A stretch of DNA of 64,000 nucleotides from Hyphomonadaceae bacterium (GCA_030697555.1 JAUYPV010000049.1:1-64000), one strand, 5' to 3'. Shown: positions 1 to 10,410, numbered from the stretch's first letter. The notes: generated from the letters alone by a model not told the origin. Numbers and translations: made by a program.

Positions 1-1
1 G

Positions 2-316
2 CAGCTGGAAGCGCTGGGCAACCCGATCCGGCTGAAGGTCTATCGTCTGCTGGTGCGGGCGGGCGTCGATGGCCTGCCCGTAGGCGCAATCCAGGACAAG
101 GTGGGAATGGCCGCATCTTCTCTTTCGCATCACATCAAGCGCCTGGTCGAAACCGGGCTGGTCACGCAGGAACGGCAGGCGACGACGTTGATCTGCCGGG
201 CGAACTATCCGTCAATGACAGCACTGATCGGATACCTGTCGGACGAGTGCTGCGTGGATGGAAAGACCGGCTCTGCGTGCGCCCCGGCCGCGTCCTCGGC
301 GAAGGCGCCGGCATGA
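2..316 (+). CDS. arsR: ArsR-family winged-helix repressor (5' end outside window)
   Basis: Frame 2 is open from the window edge: [21 protein letters not shown]...[16 protein letters not shown], an ArsR wHTH; first gene of an ars operon. Confidence 0.88.
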   Translation, partial: QLEALGNPIRLKVYRLLVRAGVDGLPVGAIQDKVGMAASSLSHHIKRLVETGLVTQERQATTLICRANYPSMTALIGYLSDECCVDGKTGSACAPAASSAKAPA

Positions 317-1032
317 GCGGGCCGCTTGCAAACCTTTCTGCGGTTGTGTCCTCGGCGCTGCGTTTGCCCGATCCTGCGAAGCTTCAGGCGAAGCTGTCGA
401 CGCATCGTCCACGCATCCTGATGCTCTATGGTTCGCTGCGGGAAGTGTCCTACAGCCGCCTGCTCACTCAAGAGGCGGCGCGACTGCTGGAGCATTTCGG
501 AGCGGAGGTGAGAGTGTTCGATCCTGCCGGTCTTCCCCTGCCGGACGATACCGCGGCGAGCCACCCGAAGGTGCAGGAGTTGCGCGCGTTAAGCCAATGG
601 TCTGAGGGGCAGGTGTGGACGAGCCCAGAGCGGCACGGCGCCATGACCGGCGTGATGAAATCACAGATCGACTGGATACCGCTGTCGGTAGGTTCGATCC
701 GGCCGACGCAGGGGCGGACACTGGCGGTAATGCAGGTTTCCGGCGGATCGCAGTCGTTCAACGCAGTCAACCAGATGCGCGTGCTCGGGCGCTGGATGCG
801 GATGATCACGATCCCGAACCAGTCGTCGGTCGCCAAGGCCTACCAGGAATTCGACGCGCACGGCCGCATGAAGCCGTCTTCCTACTATGACCGCGTAGTC
901 GATGTGATGGAGGAGCTGGTGAAATTCACGCTGCTGACGCGCGACATCTCCCCCTACCTGACGGACCGCTACAGCGAGCGCAAGGAAAGCGCAGCAAAAC
1001 TCGAAAAGCGCGTTGCGTTGCAATCGATCTGA
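313..1032 (+). CDS. arsH: ArsH-type NADPH-dependent FMN reductase
   Basis: [26 protein letters not shown]..., [24 protein letters not shown] overlaps arsR stop by 4 nt. Confidence 0.93.
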   Translation: MSGPLANLSAVVSSALRLPDPAKLQAKLSTHRPRILMLYGSLREVSYSRLLTQEAARLLEHFGAEVRVFDPAGLPLPDDTAASHPKVQELRALSQWSEGQVWTSPERHGAMTGVMKSQIDWIPLSVGSIRPTQGRTLAVMQVSGGSQSFNAVNQMRVLGRWMRMITIPNQSSVAKAYQEFDAHGRMKPSSYYDRVVDVMEELVKFTLLTRDISPYLTDRYSERKESAAKLEKRVALQSI

Positions 1033-1051
1033 AGCCGACTGGAGGGGGCGG

Positions 1052-2293
1052 ATGGAACAAGCTGAGATTCCCGCGCCCACGCCGCGCCGATGGCGGCCGA
1101 GCCGCACCGTCTTCATTTCGGCGCTGGGCGTTGGCCAGATCTGTTCGTGGGGATCCCTCTACTACGCCTTTCCGCTGATCGCCGAGCAGATCGAGCGCGA
1201 CATGGGCTGGAGCCGGACATCGCTCTATGGCGCGGCGACGGCCGGGCTATTGCTCGCTGCGGTGGCGTCGTTTCCGATCGGCCGCGCGATCGATGGCGGC
1301 CGCGGGCGGCTGATCATGGCGGGGGGATCGGTGCTTGCCGGCCTGCTGTTGCTGGCCTGGTCACAGGTTGGCGATCTGATCGGGCTGTATGCGATTGTCG
1401 GCCTTCTCGGCGCGCTTCAGGCCGCGACGCTGTACGAGCCAGCTTTCGCCGTGGTCGCGCGACGATTTGGCGCCGGAGAGGCGCGGCCGGCGATCACGGC
1501 GCTCACCCTGTGGGGCGGCTTTGCCTCGACAGTGTTCATTCCACTGATCCAGCTGCTGATCGACACGACAGGCTGGCGCGGAACGCTGGCGGTGCTGGGA
1601 GTGATAAACCTTGCTCTTTGCGCCGGCCTCTACTGGGCCGTCATCGACCCGCGGGCGGAAGCGGCGCGCGGCGATGAGGCTGCACCCCGGCAGACGAAGC
1701 CGACGCATGTACGCGACGCGTTGAAGTCGCCGGTGTTCTGGACGCTGGCGCTGGCCTTCACGGCGCACGCCGCCGCGTTCACGGCTTTCACCTTTCACCT
1801 CTATCCCCTGCTGCTCGAGCGTGGGTTTTCTACCGGCGCCATAGTGGCCGCGATGGCGCTGATCGGGCCTGCGCAGGTCGGAGGGCGGATCGCCATCACC
1901 ATGCTGGCGGCGAAGGCTTCGATGCGTCGGATCGGGTCTTTCGTCGTGCTGGGGTTTCCCATCGGATTTGCAGCGCTGATCTTCCTGCCGCCGAGTTTCG
2001 TGCTGATCATGGCCGTGACCGTACTCTACGGCGCCGCCAACGGAATCCTTACCATCGTGCGCGGCGCGGCCGTGCCCGAAATGCTGACCCGCAACAGCTA
2101 TGGCGCTGTCATGGGCGCAATGAACATACCCGCCACGATTGCACGAGCGCTGGCGCCGGTCGGCGCCGCGACTTTGTGGTCGATGTCGGGATCCTACGAC
2201 CTCGTTCTCATCGGCATTCTCTTAGGCGCCTTCGTGCTGGCCGCCGGTTTCTGGTCGGCGGCGATGCTCTCGCGCAGGAGCGAAATGTCATGA
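1052..2293 (+). CDS. MFS transporter of the ars operon
   Basis: 12-TM MFS-like protein, internal ATG at 1052 just after arsH; co-oriented with ars genes. Confidence 0.85.
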   Translation: MEQAEIPAPTPRRWRPSRTVFISALGVGQICSWGSLYYAFPLIAEQIERDMGWSRTSLYGAATAGLLLAAVASFPIGRAIDGGRGRLIMAGGSVLAGLLLLAWSQVGDLIGLYAIVGLLGALQAATLYEPAFAVVARRFGAGEARPAITALTLWGGFASTVFIPLIQLLIDTTGWRGTLAVLGVINLALCAGLYWAVIDPRAEAARGDEAAPRQTKPTHVRDALKSPVFWTLALAFTAHAAAFTAFTFHLYPLLLERGFSTGAIVAAMALIGPAQVGGRIAITMLAAKASMRRIGSFVVLGFPIGFAALIFLPPSFVLIMAVTVLYGAANGILTIVRGAAVPEMLTRNSYGAVMGAMNIPATIARALAPVGAATLWSMSGSYDLVLIGILLGAFVLAAGFWSAAMLSRRSEMS

Positions 2294-2961
2294 CCGCGAA
2301 CCTCCCCCGGCGCGTCCTGGCCGAAGCGCTTGGATCGCTGTTGCTGGCGGCGACGGTGATCGGATCGGGCATCCTCGCCAGCAGACTGGCCGGGGGCAAT
2401 GATGCGGTGGCCCTGCTCGGCAATACGGCAGCGACAGGCGCGATGCTGTTCGTCCTGATCACGGCGCTGGGCCCGGTGTCAGGCGCCCATTTCAATCCGG
2501 CGGTGACGATGGTGATGGTGCTCCGCCGTGAACTAGGCCCCGGCTCTGCCGCCTTCTTCGTGCTGGCGCAGGTTGGCGGCTGCATCCTCGGCGCATGGCT
2601 GGCGCATGCGATGTTCGAACTGCCGGTCCTGCAGACATCGACGCACGTTCGCGCTGGGCCGGCCCAGATGATCAGTGAGGCCTCGGCGACGTTTGCGCTT
2701 GTGTTCGCCATCCTGTTCGTGTCGCGCTGGCGGCGCGAGGCCGTTCCGGCAGCGGTCGCGCTCGTCATCACGGCGGGGTACTGGTGGACGGCGAGCACGT
2801 CCTTCGCCAATCCGGCGATAACCGTGGCGCGGGCGCTGAGCGACACGTTTGCGGGCGTTCGTCCGCAGGACGTTCCGGGCTTTGTCGTCGGGCAGATTGC
2901 GGGCGCACTGCTCGCGTGGGCGACCAGTCTCGTGCTTCTTCCGAAAGGAGATCGCTCATGA
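2290..2961 (+). CDS. MIP-family aquaglyceroporin (AqpS-like)
   Basis: Two NPA motifs (HFNPAVT, FANPAIT); 4-nt overlap with MFS gene; arsenical-operon context. Confidence 0.88.
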   Translation: MTANLPRRVLAEALGSLLLAATVIGSGILASRLAGGNDAVALLGNTAATGAMLFVLITALGPVSGAHFNPAVTMVMVLRRELGPGSAAFFVLAQVGGCILGAWLAHAMFELPVLQTSTHVRAGPAQMISEASATFALVFAILFVSRWRREAVPAAVALVITAGYWWTASTSFANPAITVARALSDTFAGVRPQDVPGFVVGQIAGALLAWATSLVLLPKGDRS

Positions 2962-3392
2962 GCGATGCGTTTCCGGTTGTGATCCACCACAACCCCGAGT
3001 GCGGCACGTCGCGCAACGTGCTGGAGATCATCAGGGCCGCCGGCTATGCCCCGACCGTGATCCCCTATCTCGACACCGGGTGGACGAGGCCGCAGCTTCT
3101 GGCGCTGTTCGCCGCAGCCGGGCTGACGCCCCGCACGGCCTTGCGCGAAACGAAATCGCCTGCAGCCGAGCTTGGCCTCCTCGATCCGGCGGTTGAAGAC
3201 GAGGCCATCCTGGCGGCGATGCTAGTTCATCCGGTGCTGGTGAACCGGCCGATCGTCGCCAGCCCCAAGGGCGTCCGGCTTTGCCGCCCCAGCGAAATGG
3301 TTTTCGATCTGCTCGACCGGCTGCCGACAGGTCCGCTCGCCAAGGAAGATGGCCAGGTGATCATAGACGCCGAAGGCCGCCGGCTTGTCTGA
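2958..3392 (+). CDS. arsC: Arsenate reductase, glutaredoxin-coupled ArsC
   Basis: IHHNPECGTSRNVLEIIRAAGY...NRPIVASPKGVRLCRPSEMV; overlaps preceding gene stop. Confidence 0.95.
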   Translation: MSDAFPVVIHHNPECGTSRNVLEIIRAAGYAPTVIPYLDTGWTRPQLLALFAAAGLTPRTALRETKSPAAELGLLDPAVEDEAILAAMLVHPVLVNRPIVASPKGVRLCRPSEMVFDLLDRLPTGPLAKEDGQVIIDAEGRRLV

Positions 3393-3399
3393 TGCGAAA

Positions 3400-3665
3400 A
3401 GCTGAGTTCGAGTTCGAGGACTCGCCCAGAGATCAAGAATCTCTGGTCTTTCGCGACAAATCGATAACCCACGCCGGCCTCCGTAAGGATGCGCTTGGGT
3501 TGATCTGGATTGGCTTCGATCTTCTGGCGAAGGTGGCGGATGTGGACGCGCAGCGCTTGGACATCCGCGTCAGATCCCTCCCACGCCATGGTCAGGAGAT
3601 GCCGGTGGGTCAGCACCTTGCCGGCGCCGACGGCACGATCGATGATCGCGAGCGCTTCGGGCCCT
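3400..3665 (-). pseudogene. C-terminal fragment of KdpE-like response regulator
   Basis: Minus frame: GPEALAIIDRAVGAGKVLTHRHLLTMAWEGSDADVQALRVHIRHLRQKIEANPDQPKRILTEAGVGYRFVA, an OmpR/KdpE DNA-binding domain; no receiver domain present. Confidence 0.7.
3426..3446 (+). terminator. Hairpin after arsC
   Basis: Perfect CCAGAGAT-CAAGA-ATCTCTGG stem followed by TCTTT. Confidence 0.5.
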
Positions 3666-5130
3666 ACGCTAAGGCCTTGGCCCCATCAAGTATGCTGCGT
3701 GCGCGCAGGAGGAAGGCGACAACCTTCTTTGGATGGTCAAGGTGAAGCGGCAGCATGGAGAGGAAGAGCGAGGCCTCGCCCAAGCGGATAGCCAGAAGAT
3801 CTTGAGTCTTGGACACTCTATGCTCAAACTCGCGTTTGAACTCGTTCGGAGCCGTTTGTTTTAGCGCCAGCTCGTGCTCGGCACGCTCGTTCAGCTTCAC
3901 CTCGAACAGCATGTTGTTGATATAGTCGTAGTCGCCAAGGATGGAGTGCGACAGCTTGCAATAGTCATACAGTGAGTGAGTCCAAAGCTGATCCTCGGTT
4001 GTGGCGCCTTTTGGATCGATCAGCTTCATTGTCGATGTGACCGGGTCGTAAAGGATGTTCGACAAACATGGATCGCCGTGGCCAATAACCATCTCGCCCG
4101 CGGAAACGCGCCGCCAGTTCGCACGCACAAGCGAGAGATAGTCCTCGTAGGCGCCTACAACGCGCTCACCGCCGGGGCTGTTGGAAAGACCTCTGATTAT
4201 TTGCGCGCCAGTTGCGCTGCCGAGCAACTGCTCCCACCGTTCTCGAACCTTAGTGATAAATAAACTTTCGGCCACAGCCTCGAGCTGGTCACGTCGCGCG
4301 GGTCGGCTCGGGCGAGAACTCAAGAATTGCAACGAACGCGACAGAAACTCCGAGAAATCTTCCGAACTCCAGGCATTGTGCGCCCACTGGAAGGCCGCGT
4401 CAGCAAAGCGATAGCGCAGCATCTTGTATTCCGCGCCATCCGCATCCTCTCGGTAGTCATAAGCGCCAACCATCCACGGTTTCATGGACGTCGGGATCAG
4501 CGAATAATAGTCGTGCTCAGCTTTTATCTTGGCCTTGTTGGCCGAGCGTTTGCGGTAGGTGAGAGCGTCGAACGAGACGTCGTTGAACGCGCGGGCCGTA
4601 GTCGAGCCTGCAATGAACTGGAGAAGCGAAGGTAGCTCACCGATATCCAGCAGTGGCGTTTCTCCGGCGAGTTCGACAGCGACCTCGTCTGCCCCATCTG
4701 TTTTGTGCAGCGGCGCAGTGCGGAACTCGTTCCAGCGATCCTGTAGCGCCTCGATGGTCGGAAAATATCGAAAAAGTGCATGGCGCCGACGATCGACCAC
4801 CGCCCTGTCGGAGTATGGAACGCGCATGATAATCTGTTGGAGCGCGTAACTATCCAGAACAGCGCCACGCGCCGCCATCATGAGCACACCACTGCCTCGG
4901 CGCATCGAAGGCAGTGTTGAAGAAATACTTTCGAGATTGGCGCCCGGTTCGATTATCGTCAGTCTATGCCGCGCCCAGTCTGGCAGCGCAGATACGAAAT
5001 GTTCCGTGACCGACCGGCCGCGCACGTGAAGGCTGCCGTACCGACGCACGCCGGTATAGCGGCTAAGCCGGTCGGCTACCCACTCACGATCATCGTAGAT
5101 GATCATGGGATGCATTTCGGCCTCAGGCAT
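3664..5130 (-). CDS. Aminoglycoside/choline-kinase-like phosphotransferase
   Basis: IGHGDPCLSNILYD...MKLIDPKG kinase-like catalytic motifs. Confidence 0.7.
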   Translation of the reverse strand: MPEAEMHPMIIYDDREWVADRLSRYTGVRRYGSLHVRGRSVTEHFVSALPDWARHRLTIIEPGANLESISSTLPSMRRGSGVLMMAARGAVLDSYALQQIIMRVPYSDRAVVDRRRHALFRYFPTIEALQDRWNEFRTAPLHKTDGADEVAVELAGETPLLDIGELPSLLQFIAGSTTARAFNDVSFDALTYRKRSANKAKIKAEHDYYSLIPTSMKPWMVGAYDYREDADGAEYKMLRYRFADAAFQWAHNAWSSEDFSEFLSRSLQFLSSRPSRPARRDQLEAVAESLFITKVRERWEQLLGSATGAQIIRGLSNSPGGERVVGAYEDYLSLVRANWRRVSAGEMVIGHGDPCLSNILYDPVTSTMKLIDPKGATTEDQLWTHSLYDYCKLSHSILGDYDYINNMLFEVKLNERAEHELALKQTAPNEFKREFEHRVSKTQDLLAIRLGEASLFLSMLPLHLDHPKKVVAFLLRARSILDGAKALA

Positions 5131-5869
5131 GTCTGAACCGCCATCTCTTCATGACGACGCCGCCTAGGATAGCGACGCCAATGAGTGTGAATGCGGCAAA
5201 CACCGGCGTGCGCTGCGCCAAGGCCTCCCGCTGATCAGAAAGGAGCACCGCGATCAAATCTGCCCCGGCCCCCGCGGTCGAGCCCCAAAAAATGACTGCC
5301 ATGAACTCTAGCGACCAGATCAGAAGACTGATCAGCAGCGTCAGGGAAAATCGGCCGGTGAGGAGCCGCCTCACCTGCGCCATCGCGAGCTCAACCTGAT
5401 GCACCACTTTAAGAGCAAAAAGCCCCTTCGGGGTTCGACTGCGTAGAACGAGATGGTTGCGCAGAAACGGAATGATTTCGACCAGTATCCATCCGCCCAG
5501 GGCGCAAGCGGAGATGAAGCCACCCGTTATGCTCAGCGTAACTATCGCTTCGCGTGCAACCGGCAGGAAGAGCGACAGGCCGATCACCAAAATGACCAGC
5601 GCAACCGCATCGCTCAGGCGCTCAATCAACCAGATGCCGCCTCCGCCGAACGGAGATTTGACGGCAATGCTGAATCCAGCAAGGCGCGGAATTTCACCAA
5701 TCTTGAATGGAATGATCGCACTTGCCCACACAGTCAGGCAGTGCGCAGCCACCAGGCGCGCCCCGCCCCGACGGTCGCCAAGGCTTAGAACGTAAAGTCT
5801 TAGGCAACGGAAGACGTGCGCCCCAAAATAGAGCGCAAGAGCGACTAGAGAGGAAAAGCCATACGACAT
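5123..5869 (-). CDS. Multi-pass membrane protein, flippase-like/LPG synthase-TM-like (UPF0104-type)
   Basis: YVLSLGDRRGGARLVAAHCLTVWASAIIPFKIGEIPRLAG...ERLSDAVALVI typical of this family. Confidence 0.65.
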   Translation of the reverse strand: MSYGFSSLVALALYFGAHVFRCLRLYVLSLGDRRGGARLVAAHCLTVWASAIIPFKIGEIPRLAGFSIAVKSPFGGGGIWLIERLSDAVALVILVIGLSLFLPVAREAIVTLSITGGFISACALGGWILVEIIPFLRNHLVLRSRTPKGLFALKVVHQVELAMAQVRRLLTGRFSLTLLISLLIWSLEFMAVIFWGSTAGAGADLIAVLLSDQREALAQRTPVFAAFTLIGVAILGGVVMKRWRFRHA

Positions 5870-5893
5870 ACGCTTTCGACCGCCCTCTGCGGT

Positions 5894-6751
5894 CTACCCC
5901 TCATGAACAACGTCGGAGCGATAAAACTCTCGCGGTGTGGCGCGATGATCGCCTGCAAAGAACACGCCCGAATTGCCTGCGCGGCGCACGAGCAAGCCCA
6001 GCACACGAAGCGCTTGGCTGACGAGCTTGACGTTGGAACGCTGATCCACCTCTCGCCATGAGATGGGGAAGAACCGGACGTCCTGTTGCTTGAACATGGA
6101 CCAAAGCAGCATGACGTAGTTGAAAGTAAGATCGTCTGGAAATCGCTCTATGGTCGTGAGGTCTAGCTTCGATACCCGATATAGATTCAGACCGGACCCG
6201 AGATCAGTGACGCGCCGGCCCGCGACCGCGCTGAACAGCCCATTGTAAACCACGTTGCCAAACGTCCGCAGCATAGAATAGCCCTGCCGGTTTGACCCGA
6301 GCTCGAAGCGAGAGCCGAGGAAACAGTCGCTCTCAAATGCCTTGCCTGACATGAGATGCGGCAGGACATCGACGACATCCGCCTGGTCATCGCCGTGCAG
6401 GACGAGCAGATAATCCATCCCGGCTTCCTGCGCATGCCGCATCGCAACCTTGTGCGACCCGCCGAGGCCATAGTTGTCGCAGTTCTTGAGGATGATCTTC
6501 CTAAAGTTGCTCGGCAACTTTGCGAACGCTTCCTGCGCCGCAACGATGGTATCGTCCGGTGACCGGTTGTCGACGACGACGACGCGATCGATACAGGCGA
6601 GTTCCGCCTCGCGTCCAGCGAACTGCGCGATCACTCGCCGAATTTGGCTCGCGCAGCGATAGGCCGGAATGAAAACCATCACCCGTGGAGGTGATTCAGC
6701 GATCACCTGCGGTTCCCTATTTGGACGGTTCACCGCCACCTCCTGGGCCAT
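5894..6751 (-). CDS. Family 2 glycosyltransferase
   Basis: VMVFIPAYRCASQIRRVIAQ...VVVVDNRSPDDT...LVLHGDDQADV GT-A motifs. Confidence 0.88.
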   Translation of the reverse strand: MAQEVAVNRPNREPQVIAESPPRVMVFIPAYRCASQIRRVIAQFAGREAELACIDRVVVVDNRSPDDTIVAAQEAFAKLPSNFRKIILKNCDNYGLGGSHKVAMRHAQEAGMDYLLVLHGDDQADVVDVLPHLMSGKAFESDCFLGSRFELGSNRQGYSMLRTFGNVVYNGLFSAVAGRRVTDLGSGLNLYRVSKLDLTTIERFPDDLTFNYVMLLWSMFKQQDVRFFPISWREVDQRSNVKLVSQALRVLGLLVRRAGNSGVFFAGDHRATPREFYRSDVVHEG

Positions 6752-7226
6752 GCGGCCTCATGAACCACAAGACGGTCCTCGTGCTGAGATAGTTGGTTAC
6801 GAAATTGAACGGCGTAATGATGATTTTCGCTGCAACGGCGCCGAACGCCCAAGCGCTTAGCGCAGGCAGGCCAGCGACAAGATCGACGAACAGTGAATAG
6901 GCGGAAATCGAGAGAAATTGATAACCGACGTAGACAGCGATCTGCGCCGGCCGCGGGGGACGGCCGCTGGCCGCGGAGTAAATGCAATAGATCGAAAAAG
7001 CGAAGGTAGAGCCTGCAATTGAGCTGACGTAGTTCGCAACGAAAGCGCTCGTCGAGAAGACGTGGACCAACACGCTGAAAGCGCAAAAATCTATCGCCCA
7101 ACCAACGCCCGACCCGAGAACAAACAGAAGCTTCTCGTGCGTCCGAAGAAAACCGACGACGTCGCCAGACGATATCGCCGAAAGGCTTGGCTTCGTTTGC
7201 GGCTTGTCCTGTTTTTGCAGTCGCAT
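6717..7226 (-). CDS. GtrA-family membrane protein
   Basis: Four TM segments; FVLGSGVGWAIDFCAFSVLVHV...FNFVTNYLSTRTVLWF; start at the internal Met MRLQKQ. Confidence 0.72.
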   Translation of the reverse strand: MRLQKQDKPQTKPSLSAISSGDVVGFLRTHEKLLFVLGSGVGWAIDFCAFSVLVHVFSTSAFVANYVSSIAGSTFAFSIYCIYSAASGRPPRPAQIAVYVGYQFLSISAYSLFVDLVAGLPALSAWAFGAVAAKIIITPFNFVTNYLSTRTVLWFMRPHGPGGGGEPSK

Positions 7227-7227
7227 C

Positions 7228-7971
7228 TCACACCACATTGGCTGGTGAAGCCGTAGGGTCGAAATGGACGAGGTCATCCGGCGTGCCCAGTGCGGTTACC
7301 GCTTCTTGAGGAACGTCGTGGAGATAGACTGCTTTTCCGTCGGCTATCAGCCAGTTGTACATCGGAGCGATATACTTCTCGCCAGCCTCGAGGCTTGCTC
7401 CAGGAGCAAAGCAGCCGCGATAGGTTTCGGCATAAAGATCGAAGGAGGAAAAATAGTACAGTCCCAGCGTAGCATTGTCCGAAATGCGCTTCTTCTCGCG
7501 TAGCTCAACAATGCGGCCATCAATTCCGGCGCGCGCGAAGCTCCATTTGTCGCCTGGCGCAGAAAAGCACGGCACCCAACCATATCCGCGGATAGCGGAA
7601 ACGGGCATCGCTTCAGGCGCCACACGGGTGTCGATGTTAAAGATGGCGATTGGATCGGTGCTCTTAAGGAAGGGTTCGGCCAGCATCGCGGTGGTCGCCT
7701 GGCCATCGGTAAGGCCATCGATCTCGACAACCTCGCACGACTTGATTCCAAGCTCGGCGGCGCGTTGCTCAATGAAGGCACGCGCGTTATCGCCACGCTG
7801 GACCACAAAGACGAATGGCGAGCTATGCTCGATGAAACTCTGCAGACTCGAAACGGACCAGTCGAACAGGGAACGCCCACGTGCGCATATCCGATATTTC
7901 GGAACATCATATCCGGCGTCCCGGAATCGCTTTCCCAGACCACCCATTGTTATGATGACCGTGATTTTCAT
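7228..7971 (-). CDS. Sugar/choline-type nucleotidyltransferase
   Basis: VIITMGGLGKRFRDAGYDVPKYRICARGRSLFDW nucleotidyltransferase N-terminus. Confidence 0.78.
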   Translation of the reverse strand: MKITVIITMGGLGKRFRDAGYDVPKYRICARGRSLFDWSVSSLQSFIEHSSPFVFVVQRGDNARAFIEQRAAELGIKSCEVVEIDGLTDGQATTAMLAEPFLKSTDPIAIFNIDTRVAPEAMPVSAIRGYGWVPCFSAPGDKWSFARAGIDGRIVELREKKRISDNATLGLYYFSSFDLYAETYRGCFAPGASLEAGEKYIAPMYNWLIADGKAVYLHDVPQEAVTALGTPDDLVHFDPTASPANVV

Positions 7972-8387
7972 GACGCCGTGACGAGCGTGCGCAATTGGCG
8001 ACGTTCACTCTCCAGCAACTGCATGATCTCTTCGTATGACCTGGAGAGAAATTCGCTGGGCCTGATGGAGTTGTCGTCCACGTAGAAACCGCCCTTGCCA
8101 GGCCAGGGCTTTCCGACGTGAATTTCGTCATAAGGAATGTCGTGGCGATCGAGCCACTGGATCAAGGTCTTCAGCGTGTCGGCGTTCAGACGACCAATAT
8201 TGCCGCCGTGGGTGCGCATGTTGCGCGAGGTGGACAGGATGATGTGAAAACCCCGCTTTTTGTATTCGCGGGTGAGTTTGACCACGTCCTGGATCGGCGC
8301 CAAATCGCAATAGGCCTGATCGGATCCCTTGAGCTCGCAGAGCGTGCCATCGACGTCCAGAATGAGACACTTGTTCTCGACTATCAT
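7968..8387 (-). CDS. HAD-superfamily capsule-biosynthesis-type phosphatase
   Basis: CLILDVDGTLCE, STSRNMRTHGGN, GKPWPGKGGFYVDD. Confidence 0.8.
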   Translation of the reverse strand: MIVENKCLILDVDGTLCELKGSDQAYCDLAPIQDVVKLTREYKKRGFHIILSTSRNMRTHGGNIGRLNADTLKTLIQWLDRHDIPYDEIHVGKPWPGKGGFYVDDNSIRPSEFLSRSYEEIMQLLESERRQLRTLVTAS

Positions 8388-8521
8388 AGTTTAGCCCGTA
8401 CGACCTGAGATGCCGCCCCAAGCCGTCGCGGGTCGCAAACAGTATGCCACACAGACATAGTTAAGAGAGTGACACGGCACGTCTGCTGCATGGCGCAGCC
8501 GCGCGGTCGAAGGGGGCGTCT

Positions 8522-10168
8522 ATGAAACTGCCGGAGTGGATAACGCCTGCTCCCCGAGTTCTTGTGCTCGGGACCATGGTTTATGCTGGTTTGGTGGCCC
8601 TCTCGGCCATTTACATCCTGGTGTTCAACTGGTGGGGCCTCGACGATATCATTAACTTCAGAATTTTGCGGCTAGTGTTGGCTGCCACGGCGTACGGCGC
8701 AATTTTCTGGGCGCTGATGGGATTCCTCGCCTACTACATCCGATACCGGCTCGACGAGTTTGGCCGTCGTGCTTTCCTTGTCATCGCTGCAATCGCCAGC
8801 GTCTTCTGGATTCTAGTCTGGCCAGGCCTGTTCGACGCCGACTCGTTTATCGTGATGCAGCAGGCCGATCGCGCGTTTTACGGAAGATGGCACGGCCCAT
8901 CGTCAGCGATCGCTGGCGCAGTTTTGCAGCACATTCCGCTACTTGGCGCCGTCGGATGGGTACAGCTCTTATTCTTTTCGGTCGCGGCTGCGTACGCCTT
9001 CCAGACGCTGCGTGCAATGACGGGGTCCATGCTCGGGATTGTCCTGATGGCTGGCCTCATGCTCGTCTCGGCCCCCTTCCTCTACAACCTCATGTTTGTG
9101 GGTCGGGAGAGCTGGCTGGCGGTCCTCTCACTCTTTCTTGTCGTCGATTGCGTGCAGTACTTTCGCGAACCCCACTGGCGCGACGGCCGGACGGCCGGTC
9201 GGATCATCGCGCTAGGAGTCATCGGCTACTATCTGCGCAGTGAGGCGGCCACCTACCTGGCGCTATCATGTCTCGTGATACTCGGCCGCCATCTCGTCGC
9301 AGACGGCCGGTTCTGGAAAGCGATCAATGTGAAGGCGGTAGCTTGGCGCGCCTTTGCGCCGTCGGTTGCGCTGCTCATCGCCATGAAACTGCTTGTGCCG
9401 ATCGGGCTACCCGGCTGGATCGATCAGTCGCGTTACGACATGTCGCTCTGGATCGACCCCATCGGCGACATCCTCAGTGAGGGAGACGCAGGCATCGCCC
9501 AGGAAGATTTGGACACAATCTACGCAGTTGTGCCCAAGGCGCATTTTAAGGATTGGGCGAACAAGAACATCGTTGCCAAGTTTTTCGACGCAATCGAGGA
9601 CGGCACCATCGATCCGCCGGCGACCGACGTCGAGCGCAAAAAGGTCATGCGATCAGTAGTCAATATTATACTGGCTCGCCCGGGGCCCTACCTCAAAGGC
9701 CGGCTCTCGGACTTCGCCGTCGTCGACGCCCCCCACAAGTCACCGTATGAGATCGCTGTCCAACCAACACAGGCCTTCATCGACTCGCCACGCGCTAAGG
9801 CTTGGGCAGCGATGATCGACGGAAGTCCACACTATGGCGGGTGGTTTCCCGATGCGCGCCGAGCAATGGAATCGTTTTTCAAGGACACCCTGCCGACGCC
9901 AATCGGTGCGTTCCAGTGGGCGATCGTTCCGGACTTGGTCATACTGGTGTTCGTGATTGCACTGTTTCCGTGGCAGCCCGGGTTTGCTTTTGGAGCTCTT
10001 CTCGTGGTCTCACGAGTGCCACCGCTATTTTTGCTGATGCCTGAAGGACAGTCGAAATATTTCTCGCCGATCGAATTTGCTCTGCCTTTCTTGATCGCCG
10101 GGGTGCTGGCAGCTGTTTGGCCCGCACTCCGTGCAGTGGCGTCCCGCAACCTGCGAAGTAACGCATAA
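8522..10168 (+). CDS. Polytopic membrane protein, DUF6020-like
   Basis: Multiple TM helices and WPGLFDADSF motif; clean start after divergent intergenic region. Confidence 0.6.
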   Translation: MKLPEWITPAPRVLVLGTMVYAGLVALSAIYILVFNWWGLDDIINFRILRLVLAATAYGAIFWALMGFLAYYIRYRLDEFGRRAFLVIAAIASVFWILVWPGLFDADSFIVMQQADRAFYGRWHGPSSAIAGAVLQHIPLLGAVGWVQLLFFSVAAAYAFQTLRAMTGSMLGIVLMAGLMLVSAPFLYNLMFVGRESWLAVLSLFLVVDCVQYFREPHWRDGRTAGRIIALGVIGYYLRSEAATYLALSCLVILGRHLVADGRFWKAINVKAVAWRAFAPSVALLIAMKLLVPIGLPGWIDQSRYDMSLWIDPIGDILSEGDAGIAQEDLDTIYAVVPKAHFKDWANKNIVAKFFDAIEDGTIDPPATDVERKKVMRSVVNIILARPGPYLKGRLSDFAVVDAPHKSPYEIAVQPTQAFIDSPRAKAWAAMIDGSPHYGGWFPDARRAMESFFKDTLPTPIGAFQWAIVPDLVILVFVIALFPWQPGFAFGALLVVSRVPPLFLLMPEGQSKYFSPIEFALPFLIAGVLAAVWPALRAVASRNLRSNA

Positions 10169-10205
10169 AGATAGCGATGCACGACGCGCATTGGGAATCC
10201 CGTGC

Positions 10206-10410
10206 GGTCGTTGAAGATGAGACCCTCCTGGCGGCAATGCTGGTTCATCCCGTGCTGGTGAACCGGCCGATCGTCGCCAGCCCCAAGGGCGTCCGGCTTT
10301 GCCGACCCAGCGAAATGGTTCTCGATCTGCTCGACCGGCTGCCGCCAGGTCCGCTCGCCAAGGAAGATGGCCAACTGATCATAGATGCCGAAGGCCGCCG
10401 GCTTGTCTGA
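10206..10410 (+). pseudogene. Duplicate 3' end of arsC
   Basis: VVEDETLLAAMLVHPVLVNRPIVASPKGVRLCRPSEMVLDLLDRLPPGPLAKEDGQLIIDAEGRRLV* matches the ArsC C-terminus at 3190-3392; lacks the CGTS catalytic half. Confidence 0.9.

Noticed and set aside
2208-2990. 260-aa minus-strand ORF
   Set aside because: Antisense to the aquaporin with clear NPA motifs; Ser/Thr/Ala-rich shadow ORF.
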